From positions 3,010,501 to 3,074,500 of the forward strand of contig CM072344.1 in the NCBI GenBank assembly GCA_036874045.1: a stretch of 64,000 nucleotides of DNA. Direction: 5' to 3'. This stretch comes from Cymodocea nodosa. Lineage: Eukaryota; Streptophyta; Magnoliopsida; Alismatales; Cymodoceaceae. Numbering within the stretch: position 1 is the stretch's first letter; every line of letters begins with the position of its first letter. Both the position numbers and the translations under genes were made by a program. Below are positions 1-13,000 of this stretch, one piece after another. Below the pieces are notes generated by a model. That model saw only the letters and a program-made list of their open reading frames with translations. It did not search any database and had not been told where the DNA came from.

Positions 1-159
1 AATAGAGTATGGAGATTTTTTATTCCAAGAAGCTGTCTTCGGTGGAACCGGAAAATGGGGATGGGGATCCGAATGCTGTGCACCGGTCGGATCATCACCG
101 GTGAGCGAGGAGGAAGGAACAGCGTAGATGGTTCCGACCTCGGTGCACTTTTCTCTCAT
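1..159 (-). CDS. Start of an unidentified protein-coding gene, cut by the window edge
   Basis: The minus strand is open from at least position 197 to the window edge with no stop. The first ATG in that frame is at 159-157 and gives MREKCTEVGTIYAVPSS followed by a Pro/His-rich stretch, then a Trp-Asn-Lys-Lys segment. The stretch is clearly richer in GC than its AT-rich surroundings, as expected of coding DNA. A TATA-like element lies about 40 bases upstream on the same strand. I do not recognise the protein and no family is assigned. The rest would lie to the left of the window. It could instead be a first exon in which the open frame extends upstream of the ATG, or a gene fragment. Confidence 0.35.
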   Translation of the reverse strand, partial: MREKCTEVGTIYAVPSSSLTGDDPTGAQHSDPHPHFPVPPKTASWNKKSPYSI

Positions 160-197
160 CCAGACGTGGTAAAGTACCGGATTTCCCTGCCGATGCC

Positions 198-205
198 TTT
201 TTATA
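198..205 (-). promoter_or_regulatory. TATA-box-like element for the left-edge gene
   Basis: The minus strand reads TATAAAAA here, about 39 bases before the candidate ATG at 159. A start site 25-35 bases downstream would leave a very short leader. This rests on sequence match and spacing only. Confidence 0.3.
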
Positions 206-1086
206 TCACATCTCTTCTGTGATGTGTTGTTCACTTATTCCATCTCGCTAATAAAAAGAGGGCACATGGATTCCATAGAGCAAAGGTACTTACCTTTTTC
301 ACTTGCTTGGTTTTCACTTGCTTGGTATATGATAGTGGTGGCCTTTCTGTATACCTTCGCTTGTATTTTTAACAACAGATACGAAGGAAAAAGTGATATT
401 GTAAATCCAGAGACCATAAATCAAGAAAACGTTCATCTCTGAATTCTAATCTTGTTCTTTGAGAGGACATCTGAATCCTAAATCTCTACTAGATCAATCC
501 AACGTAAAACACAATGCAGATCTTAGTACAGAATAGTCACTAAAATTACGCTGCAGTTGCATTTCCATGTCAGTGCTAATGGAGGATTTTGCCAACCTCA
601 AATCTGTACATGACATGAAACAATGTTCTTATGAGACTGCACAAGGAAATTAGGAAACAAACAAACACCTGACTAAATGGCTGCTAATGAACCATCAACA
701 CTAAATGGTGAAACTTGAGATTGCATGCGAGAAAAAATTTAAACACCCCCCCCGCCCAAATACTTGAGAGCAAGACAACTTCGTCAGTGTCTCTAAAACA
801 GAAACTTGATCTGCTGTTGTACACCTGGCGCAATGTGGCATTGCCTGATCAATTCTGCCACAGTAACATGCATGCTTCACAACATAAATGGCCCTCAAAA
901 CGGGAATACTACAACGGGAAACACCTTTTCTATGAGCCATGCAGATGAAAATGGCATTAAGCATTACGCTGAGATGAAAATGGTCAGTCCTACTCCTATG
1001 AGCTATGTAGTTTCAGAAGGAAAGCGCACTGTGTGAGCCAAATAACAAGATGCAAAGCAATGAGAATGGTGAGACAATCTCTACTT
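206..1086. other. Intergenic stretch and presumed PAT 3' untranslated region
   Basis: No recognisable coding region. The part next to 1086 should be the 3' untranslated region of the palmitoyltransferase gene, which ends at 1087. The short open frames here have no coding character, and no clear polyadenylation signal was placed. Confidence 0.4.
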
Positions 1087-4000
1087 TTAGTTAGGTGGTG
1101 GCGGCTTGTTTTGGAAAGTTAGAGGACGAAATGCAGGTAATGGATCCGATGGTCCCGTCCTCTCCCTATTGTCCCGAGGAATTCCGGAAGTCCTCACACC
1201 ATCTGATCCCAAACCTGCATTGCCAGCATCTCCAATGGCATCTCTAACTGGAGCACTATAGAGAGGACCCCCATAGAATATAGACTGCCCAGTGTACGTT
1301 AATCTCTCTGATTGCTGTGGTGGAGCTCGTGCTGATGGAAGTGATTCTGGAAGATTAGGCCTTCTTATATATGTGCTTGCTTGTGCAGGAGGGTGCATCA
1401 AAGAAACCCGATTATTTCTGCTTGGGATATCAAACGCATCAGCTCTGCTAGAGGCTGGTACCGATACATAGCGGCCAGCTTCTTGATCCCAGACAACAGA
1501 AGACCTCCTATTTTCTCTAGCAACAGAAGACTGAAATATAGGATTTGTCAGATGAGTAGTTGCAACAGGCTGTCTTGGAATTGAAGTCCGTTCAGGGAGA
1601 GCGCTGGGCAAAGGAAGAGGACTAAGTGCAACAGCTTCATGGATGTGAGTTGGGCTGCTAAAGCTACTCATGCTTTGAGTACCTGTTTCATAATCTTCCC
1701 TGCTTGCGTGACTTGGAGCATAAGAATTCTGTAATGGAGATGGTACAAAATCATTCCTCATTTCTCTGTTTGGCCCATAATCTAAACTCATGCTACTTCT
1801 AACACTGCCATTGGAACTGAGCTCAGCATCTGGAATATGTCGGCCATCTAATGGCCGAAGGACAGAAGAAGATGCTCTTGCTTTGGCAGCTGCTTTCGCT
1901 GCCTCATTTGAATCCAGCTTTGCAAGCTTCCAAGCACTGATCTTAACAGCTCTGTGGCGCTTTTGAATTCCTTTTTCATTAGCATCTGGATCAACTGTCG
2001 AAGGTACCATTCCAGGTTCCAAATTTTGGATAACTTCATCCTGTAATTGAAAAAGTAAGCATCGTCATTCATGTGAGTGCCTGCCATTCTTAAACCATAT
2101 AAATAGGTGATGCACAAAAAAAGTAGCCTGCAACATATAAAAAAGAGCTTAATGCATTATCACAACAATTGAAGTAGCAGTTTATACCCATTAATTTAAT
2201 GGAGCCTATTGAGAATGTCAAATTGTCAAAATTCACTCTAAGGGTTGGAAAATATTCACATTTTAAGCTGTGAAAATATATTATTAGGAAAAACAATGAT
2301 AAAGAAGTCAAGATAAATATTGAAAATAATTTCCATGGTAAATTTGTTAGGTGCCCAACTCACGGGTGGAGTTCAGTTAAATATGCTCAGCAGTTGGTAC
2401 CCCTTTTGAGATAATTTATAACATCATGTTCAAAATGAAATACCTGCTTATCAACAAATACTCTTGGTGGAGTGCACCATACACCTTTATAGTCCAAATT
2501 CAAACCTAAGGAACTTCCCCTGCTTAAACCAGTTGTAGCAGAACCAGATGGTGAATACAAGATATTCTGTGCATGCTCATCAGCAGATTCTGGAGGAGGC
2601 TCACTCATAGCTCTCATTGCAACAACAAACTCATACGTAGTAATACCCTGTATTACAAAATTTTGTTTCATCAAGGTGCAAATAATATGGTGCTAAGTGT
2701 CATTACTTCAATGGCATCTCACCTTTCTTATCAGTAGCAGATGGAAAAAGAAAAGCTCTCCCAGAGGTATAGTTGCCAATAAAGAAACTGCAGTGCATAT
2801 TGCCTACAACACAGTTCACTATTAAAGTTAAATACTTATCTTGGAAACATATAATATGAACATAAGTTTTATTTTTGTGCTTGTCTGTTTTGATAGAAAA
2901 ATTTACTCTAGTGTCAAGTGAACAAAGATCCAAAAGGATAAGACCAAGATGAAGTGAATTTTGAAAATGTGCATGTCTTACTAATGTTACAACTTACAGC
3001 ATTGTCCCATGACGCATGGTAAAGCTTGGTCCATAAATTTAACCAAGCTTGTTCCTAGCATTATCTAGAACCATCTAATGTTCTAAAAAATGAAATCAAA
3101 AAAATACATGGATTGAAGATTAAGACGTTTTGAAAATGGGATTTCCTTCCAAAAATAATGATATGAAAATGAATAGATACAAATGCATTTACATGCAAAC
3201 AACTGCCATAGTTATCAAACTAGTTAAAGAAAAAAATTAATTCAATCACAGTTAGTATAGTTTGAAGGAATGCATCTTGAATGTGTGCAATTATCCCACA
3301 AGTACAAGTAACTAAATGGAAAAATATATCTAAATATTTAAGAAAAATAGCTAAATTATAAACAACACAATAAGAATCTAAAAAATATAAAAATGTCAAT
3401 AAAAAGAAGTTAACTCAACAAGCAATGTTAAAGTATTATCAGTTGATGTCATGTAATTTGCCTATTATGTAATAAGTAGCAGTAAGTCTGCTTTTGGTTA
3501 TTGTTTTAGTCCAATGGTCCAAATTTTCTCTCATGTATACTGACTACAGGCCTGCATAAATACCTTTACACTTAATTATCAGATCATGATTTTTATTCTC
3601 CACTGCTAGTCTGCTATCTACACTATCTCTAAACTCTACTGCTGTTCTCCACTATTGATTGCATCATTTCATCCAATCGCAACATGGTATCAAATCAAAC
3701 CTTTGACCCTGGGTTGTTTGTGTTTTTCATTTCCACATGAAATGCTGGTTACTACTCTGTTTCTTGCCTATGCACCATCCATCCACAGAATTGTACAAGG
3801 ATGATCTCATATAAGGCTTCTCCAGTTGTCTTTCTTTTGGTGCTACTTCATCTCTGGTGGTTGGTTTCATCTTGTATCAGGTAGAATTGCTTTGTTCAAG
3901 AAGTAGATAAGTGAAAATCCTGCTAGATAATGTGGCATCTTCTTTGGATCTAGCATTTTTCTGCAATTTAAGTATGATTGCAGATTTTGATTGGATTTTT

Positions 4001-7000
4001 CATTATGACATCAATATTGGAGAATAAACACTCTCTCAGCCCTACACTATTTGCAATCTGCAGATAATCCTAGAACCACCTTTGTTTACCAAAAGTTAAA
4101 ACCCAAATAACTATTCGTATAGCAGAAGCATGCAAATAGTTTTTCATACTAAACATAAGTTGGGATCATTGAGGGAAGATGGTGAGAAGAGGAGCCAATG
4201 AAGGAGATGGTAATGGAGTAGGCAATCCCTCTGATCCTGTGGTGGGAGCATGGTGTGGCTCTTGAAAGCACATAATTAACCACCTTCATCTGCAGGGAAC
4301 AATGGGATCTTGTAAGAAGGGACTTGAAATAGCAAGGGAGATTATATATTTGTGGGTGGAAGATGAACCAAGGCTCTAGGAACAAGTAGACTTGATAGAG
4401 TATATTAATGATTAATGTTAAGTGTTGTGTGTGAATTTAATCTTACATTACTTAAGTTGTATTTGTCTCCTTTATGTAGTCCTTATATATAAAAATCTTA
4501 TGTTACTAATTTATCATTCTACTTCCATTTATTTCTTGTGTTTTCACATGATATCAGAACTTAAGCTTTTGGGCTCAAAAAGCATGAAAGATCTAGGTAG
4601 GAAAAAGGGAAACTCTAAACACTGCCATCATCTCATCCTCCACTGCCGTCGACCCTATGTAAAGCATCACCACCAATGCTGCTAGTTTGTTTCCATCCCT
4701 TCCCAACCACCATTGCCACCAACTGGCTATTGAAAGTCATTTTCAAGTTGACTTTACTAATGCAGTCAGAATTCATATGGGGAACAAATCTGGTGGAGAA
4801 CTTCATAATAGCCCAAGAAGTTGTGACTCATTATCACAGGATAGGGAAGGCTAATTTAGTAAGCAAAATTAACTTCAAGAAAGGCTTTGATACACTTAAT
4901 TGGAGGTTCTTAGAAGATGTACTAAGGGATCATAATTTACTCCAAAGTGAGTTGCTTGGGTACCGAACATCCTCCACTCAGCATCAGGTGGCGTCCATCA
5001 GGTGGCATCCTTTTTAATGCCAAAGGCAGATTTCCTTTCAAATGGGCAGTTAGGAAGGGGGACCTACTCTCTTCTCTTCAATTTGGGCATTAACATTTTA
5101 GCTTTTATGAAGGAAAAGGCCTGGGTTGCTAGCTGGCTGGAAGGTTGGAGTGCAGGTTCTATGAATTTTTCCATTTCCATTCTATACAGTATGCAGACCA
5201 TACTTACATTTTTCTTGGGCGCTAATTGCAGCAAGCACACAGGGCTAGATTTCTTTTGAGAATCTTCGAAATGGTTTCTGGCCTGACAATAAATTACAGG
5301 AAAAGCTCAATCTTTGGTGCTCATGTGTCTAGTAAAGATTTAAAGCAAATTGCCAATGCACTAACTGAAAGATTGACCTTCATCCTATCAAATACCTAGG
5401 GTTTCCTTTGTCAAGAAGCCTAAGACTAGTGATTGGAGATTCTTAATTGATATGGTTGATGGAAAGCTGGCTGGCTGGAAATTGAACTGCTTAAGCTCAG
5501 AGATTCTTAATCTACAACCTCTGCTTGTCTTTATTCTTCCACTGTCTTCACCAAGAGTGACGAACCTCCACAACCCCCAAATTTCACACCCTCAAGGAGT
5601 GTGCACTCCCAGCTTCCACGTTTGGGAAGGCACAGAGTGCTCATCAACTACTGCCGACTGTGTGATGCTCAGCCTGGCAACAGGAGCTTCAGGAGCAATT
5701 CAAGGATCATAATAACAGTGTCGTAGGCTGCTGCTGCCACTGCATCCAGCCTCCTGCAAGTCCAGCCTCCTCTGCTCCAGATTACATCATCTGCCCCTAT
5801 TCAACACTTTCTGCCACTATCCACTACTGCAGCTCACTTTTTCACCACTGTCTAACATCATCTGACACCTATACAACTAATTTAGGATGGTACCACCAGT
5901 TTTCCCTCATTTAACACATTGTTGGCTCACTTATCACGACTATTAGAGATTCAGCTATTAGAAATCTTACCAGCACCTTAGAAAAATCGAATGGAAAAAA
6001 CATTTTACCATGGTCTCAAAGCTTTTAGACCTTCATTGCTACCCATAGGAAGGTCAAACATCTTACACAACCACCCCCTGATATCAAAGATTCTAGTTAT
6101 GACAATTGGTATGCAGATGACTCCCTTGTTGTCACTTGATTGAAAAATAGTATGGAACCTCATGTTGCACATGGGATGATGATGCTACACCCTACCAAAA
6201 AAATTTGGGACATGTTAAGACATTTATGGCCACAACAAGAGCATCATAAGGGTGTACAAAATTTATGAACAGATTTTTTCTCTACATATGGGTGATCAAA
6301 CTGTTCAAGAGCATTTTTGCCATTGTCAAGCCACTATTTGAGGAGTTGGATGAATATCAGTCCATTGCATTAGATGTAGCCACCATGTGTCGATACCAAG
6401 AGGATCTTGTTCTTGCTACCTATCTATCTAGTTTGACTCCCGAGCTTGCTTCTCAAATTCATCAACAAATTCTGAGTAGTGACTCCCTTCCAGACTTGTC
6501 CACAGCATTTGCATGAGTGCTACGTATTGTCAATCACAATCCCTACAATGAGACTTCCACCATGGTAGCTACAAAAGGTTGGGGAAAATCTTCTAATAAT
6601 ACAAATAATCATGGAGGAAAGCAAAATAACAAGAATAGTTAACCATGTACTAAGGTCACACAAATCACAATTTTGAGCAATGTTGGAACAAATTCAAACA
6701 GCCAACTTAGGCTTGTGTAACTACTGAGACTCCAGCTCCAACTACTACTGTTGCCAAACCTAAAAACTTTACAATGGTTAACCATCTCCAAGGCAGACTA
6801 CTAGCATCTTATGCAGCTCTAGACCTGAATCCCCAACTACTGCCACAATTACTTCTACTTCAGGTATAGGACAAGCTATACTAGCTAAGGGTGATAGTTT
6901 TTGGATTATAGGCTTAAGTGTCTCATCTCAAATGTCAAGTATACCTAACCTATCTAACCATTTACATAGTCTTCTTCATATTCCCTTTGTTACAATAGTC

Positions 7001-10000
7001 AATAGTTGATCATGTCCTATTTCTGGAGAAGGCACAATTTAGGATTTCTCTAAAAACAGGCTTGACAAAGTTTTTTATGTACCTGATGTTCCAATAAATT
7101 TATTCACCATTAGTGTTATAATTGTTCAACCGTCCTACTTAGTTACTTTTTTTTCTTTACATTGTAACTTTCAGGATTTGCAAACAAGAATAAGGATTGG
7201 TTTGAGTTATACACAAGGTGATGGTGTTTACAACCTTATTTATGATGATATGTTGTGTGTATTGGTCACCTTGCTGACTGTTTTTGAGTCATCACTTTTA
7301 TGGCATTATCATGCAAACATCCTTCATATTGAAAGCTGTAAAAAGCCTTTCTTTGGATATCCATCTCTCTATTTGAGTGTGAGTTACGTCAACTAAGGAA
7401 GCATCATTGTACTACCTCCCACCAACTTCAATTAGTGTCTGGTAAGGGTCAATTTGATATTCTTCATTGTAATATTTAGGGTCATAGTTATATTTCATCT
7501 GTATCTAATTATCATTACTGTATATTCTCAACTGTCCTAGATTTACTAGTTTAAAGATCATCAAACTAACCTAGATGTAGTTAAAAAGTTTTTTTTATTG
7601 AAATGAAGACTCAATTTTTTATTATGATTAAATGTTTGTGAACCAGTAATGCTCTTGAGTTTTCCAAACATAATTTTTGAACTTTTTGTGCTTTTCTCGG
7701 TGTTTTCCATCAAACTACATACCTACGTACCTCTTGGCAAAATGGAGTTATTAAAAGGAAAGCATTGTCATCTACTTAATATTTGCACACACATTGTTAT
7801 TAGAAATGAAAATGCCTAAACATTTTTTGTCAAATGCTACTCTTATCAAATAAATTGTCTACCTTCAGCTTCTCTTGGTGGTGTAATTCCTCTTCACCAC
7901 CTTGATCTTGAATTTGAGTTATTTTCTATTCCTCCTAAGGTTTTTGAGAGTGTTACTTTTGTTCAAAACTTGTCCCCAAGTTTGGATAAATTGTCTCTTA
8001 AGACTTTAAAAATGTGTTTTTGTTGGTTATTCTTATGCTCAAAAAGAGTATAGGTGTCTTTATCTTCCAACCAAGAGATACTATATTTCTATTGACATTA
8101 ACTTTTTTGAAACTACTCCATACTTTGATGTTGAGGTTAGATCTAGTGATCCTCCCCACTTATTGATGCCTACATCCATTGTTGATGACTTAAAGATGGA
8201 AGGCAACCAAACTTCTCACTTATTGAAAGTGTGTCAATTATGTTAACCACCACCTTCCTTGATTGAACCATCCTCAATTACACTTGTAGATCCTAGCACA
8301 ACTACTACGCCTAGTTCAAATCTTGATATCCCCATTGCCTTAAGGAAAGGTAAAAGATCTTGTACCTCACATCTCATTTACAATTTTATTTCATATGATC
8401 ACCTTCACCCAACCTACCATTGTTTTGCCCTCTTTCTTTCTACTAAGTCTATTCCCAAGAACCACTGAGAGGCACTATAACTATTACACCGAAAAGTTAT
8501 CATGATTGAGGAAATAAAAGCCTTGTGTGCACATTACATATAGGATTTGATAGCTTGTCTTTCTGAGGCCAATATAGTTACTTGCAAGTAGATATTCATC
8601 ATCAAGCATAAGCTACATGATTCGATGGATAGACACAAGGCACGATTGGTTGCTCATGACTTCACTTAAACTTATGGGGTTAACTATGTTGAAATTTTTT
8701 CACTAATGACACATCTCAACTCTACGAGAGTTCTATTTTTTGCCATCAATTATTCATGGGAGCTAGTATAGGGAAATCATAGGAAAGGAAAATCTTGAAA
8801 TTCAATTCTAACATTTTCTAGGTATTTATGCATCTAGAAAATGTCAAAATTGAATTCCAACAATTTCCACCATATATTAACTTTGTGTTTCACATTTTCA
8901 CCCTCCCCCAATTGAAAACAACAAAAATTTTCATGAACCTAACACCCTTTGCAACCACCATCCCCAACAATCACCGATTTTGTGAGGGTGTTGGTGCAAG
9001 TGGCATTTATGTACAACCGGACAAGGTGTTGCTAGCAAGGTGCATGGAGTAAAAGAAGAAAGGGGTGGGCTTTAATCTCCTGAAGGAGGTCAACACACTA
9101 TGGAGAGCCAAGAGCTTCAAGGTTTGGTCTAGGACAAGTGGAGGTGGGGAGAGATGGGAGCTCAAGGATGCCAAGACCATGTACTTGTTCATGACTTCTT
9201 GTGCTTTCTTAGCAACTATAAGGTTCATGCTCAGCCAATAGTACCTAGGCCTTATAGGTTTGCATTTGTACCTATGTAGAATAGTAGAGCAACAAGCAAC
9301 CAAGGTTGGAACTTGGGTTCCTCTTTTTTTTTGAACTCATATTGGTGTCATAATCATGGACATTACTTGCAATCAATTCATATTAATTGCTACTATTTTC
9401 CTCTAATGGTGGGTTAAAGAAAATAACATTAATAATAATCATTAGATTTAGATCTAGGCATTTGTGATAGATGTATTTACTTCTTATTGGTTCATTATCA
9501 ACATATATGTTCTTTCTTAGATTCAATAAATAATAACACCAACACTCCTTAGTATCCAAATTAAAATTCCATCATTTTCCATTATATGCACAAACATCCA
9601 AATTTCAAATTTTGTCACTTTTCATCATATGCACAAACACAAGAAAATACCTTACTTTCTATTATTTTCTGTTATTTTCTAACTTTTCTTTTTCATCATT
9701 TTCTAGATGTACCAATACCTCCTAGATGTAAAAAATACTTTTTATATATAGTGATTAAATGAACAAGTCTTCGTAAAGCAATCTCCCAAGGTATGTTTCT
9801 CTGAGAGAAAATCTAATGTATAAACCTATAAAGACAATCTATAGCCTCAAGAAAAATTTGCATGCATGATTCAAAAAATTTAGCACAGTTATGATTGATG
9901 GTGGCTTCAAATAGTGTGCAATAGATCATTCTATTTTGTTAATGATATTTTATTAACAAGCAATGATGCAAAGGTAGTCAAGAACACAAAAGCTTAGCTT

Positions 10001-13000
10001 AGGAACTCCTTTTCTACTAAAGATATGGGAAAACCCAAGTGTTTTCTGAGGATAGAGTTTGCATACATATAAAGAAAAATGACTCTATCTTAAAGAAAAT
10101 ATATATTAGACTTGTTATAGGAGAAAAACTTTTTAGGTTACAAAATTGACACTCGTATAGAGTAAAATCCACCTTTCTAAGATAATTCATCTAAGGTTCT
10201 GGAAGACTCAGGACAATATAGAAGGTTGACTGACAAGTTGATTTATTTCATTGAAACTAGACCAAATATTACATATACAATTGACTTAGTTTATGCATGA
10301 ACCTAGAAAAGTTAATTGGATAAGTGCACTTGATGTACTTGCCTATGTAAAGAATGCATTAGAAAATGAGTTTATATAATGAAGACATGAACATTCAAAG
10401 ATTGAAGCATATTCTGACTCAGGCTATGCAAGTAATAGGGGTGATAAAAAAACCAACCTTAGGTTTTTGTACTTATGTTGGTGGCAACCTAATTACCTAG
10501 TGAAATAAAAAGCAAAATGTTGTTTCAAAATCTAATGCTAAAATTGAGTAGAGATCTGTGGCAGAAACTACTTACTAGATGATGTAGCTTAAGTCATTGC
10601 TTGAGGAGCTCAAGATTACAACTCAGAACTCTAGGCATATACATTGTGACAACCAAACTGTAATTTTCAAAGCTAATAATCCATCCTTTTATGAATGTAC
10701 AAATCACATTGGCATAGATTGCCACTATATACAAGATATAGTGATAAAGGGCATAATCTCCATTCCTTATACTCAATCTTTAGAACAACTTGCAAATATC
10801 TTCACTAAGGAATTAGGAGCTAGCATATTTGAGTCCTTGTGTAACAAGCTAGACATGATATATATATATATCAACTTGAGGGGAAGTGTAAATGCTTAAT
10901 ATTATATAGTTGTATTAGTGTGTTTAGAGTTGTATTTCAGTTAATGGATATCCATTTACTCGGGAACCATTATACCATACATATAGTGTACCCTTAACCT
11001 TAATGAAGTGAATTTTAGATTATTCTTCTACCAAATCTCAACCTTCCATAAGCTATTCAAGCTTGTGGATCATGCAGTTTCCTAAAGCCGACATGATCTT
11101 CTGTAATGGGAAAGGGGTTTTCAAGTAGTATCCTAGATTTGGCAATATAGTGCTTCAACTCCTGGATGACCTAACACAAGAGGATTTTTTCCATTTTCCT
11201 ATTTCCTCCTGTACACGTTTTTCTTTTTGCCTTGGGCAAGCTCCTTGCACATCCCTTTCTAACTTTAATTATTCCTATCTAATAAGAACTAATCTTATCC
11301 TTTTTCAAAAAAGTTGGAATTCATTTAAGGATCCCTTAAGCAACTTGATCTTAAGACACTTTAAAAGATTATAGTTTTTTGTGTTTGAATGAAAGGATAC
11401 ATATGGTAGCAAAATTAAGACATTGTTTTTGTTATTTTATATTAAAAACAGCTTCCATGACACTAGTAAAGAATTTAGAACTGATAATAGTTTTAAATTT
11501 ATAACTAAGAAATTAGAAATGTCCCCACCTCCGATGGCATCATTAATAGTCATGCTTGCCTTATACACCTCAAGAAAATGCTATTGTTGAAAGAAAGACA
11601 TAGACATATCCTAGATGTAACTAGATGCTTAAGGGTTCAAACTAGCCTTTCCATTAGATTTTAGGGAGAATATTGTTGTTTTCCTTGTAAATCACATGCC
11701 TAGTACTACTCTTTAAAATAAAATTCTTTATGCCATTTTTTCATTCAAAAACCTAAGTTTGATCCCTTGGAAGTTTGCAGTTTCTTGTGTTGTCACCAAC
11801 CTTATTCCTAAAGGCCAACATAATAATAAGGTCCTTAAGGTTTTTTCTAGGTTACCTTTAGGTCAAAAAGGATACAAGCTTTTTTGCGTTGATGACAAAA
11901 ATTCATAATCGCTAGGGATGAATGGATGATGGTTTCTTTTCTTTAAAGAAATCTTAGATTTTTCCTACCAAATTATCTCCTCTAAGGATAATTATGATCT
12001 TGAACCTGCAACCCAAAATCCTTCTATTTCCCCCATTAATCATGAGCATATCCAGGATTGCACTAGCATTGTTAATCAAAATCAGGTTGAAGATGAGCAT
12101 ATCCAAGTCAGCCAGCCCGGTTCAAGGCCAAATTAGTCTGGCTCATCACATCCAATCTGCAAAGTTGCACTCAAATTGGGCTGCTCAACTGAACCACCAC
12201 TAAAATGATGATCTAGCTGTCTGATTGGGCTTCAACATCTACAGCTAGCTAAAAACTACTTTACACATCTATCATTCTTCACTACAACAGAAATGCTTGC
12301 CACTAACCAACCGTAGATGCTTGTCTACCACCACCACCACCACATATGACCCTCTAATTTTGCACTCCACTTGCCCCTACCTACCATTGCCATGTGTCAC
12401 CCTCTATTTGGTGTTGCTCACCTCACCACTAATGAGGCTGTAAATATGTTATTATTGCACCTTTTAGGAATGATATTGCACTGTTACAAGTACACAGTCA
12501 AATTTATCTTCAATCGTTCTTCTCTTTTCTACTCACCCAACTTGAGCATCAAAGGGGGTTTAGCAGTCTACCTCAAGTGGACCTCAGATACTTTCTTTAC
12601 CTTGTTAGGTAACAGCAGGTCACCACATCCAAAGTAGATCTAGTCTACTGAAGTCAATGGATTGAAACAAATGGTCTGGACCACCCCAAGTAAATCCATT
12701 CATATATGAGGAATGCCAACAATGATGGAACTTACGATCACACAGATCGTGACCCTAAATCTACAACATTTCAAACACCATTAATTCTTATAAAAAGAAC
12801 CATAACGATCCTTATGATCATGATGGTAGAAGATCCAATAGAAATAGTAAACCACTTAAACAACTCAATGATTATATCTACCCTATTATTTGTAAGAAGT
12901 CTACATGATTACAACCACTATATGTGTAGACACCCCACTATTAAGGGTTGGTCTGCAACAGATCCCAACCAATAATCAAGTGACACTCGGCCCTCCCTTT

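Noticed and set aside
224-442. Plus-strand open frame of 72 codons with a hydrophobic stretch
   Set aside because: No family resemblance, AT-rich composition, and it overlaps the promoter side of the minus-strand left-edge gene. Likely chance.
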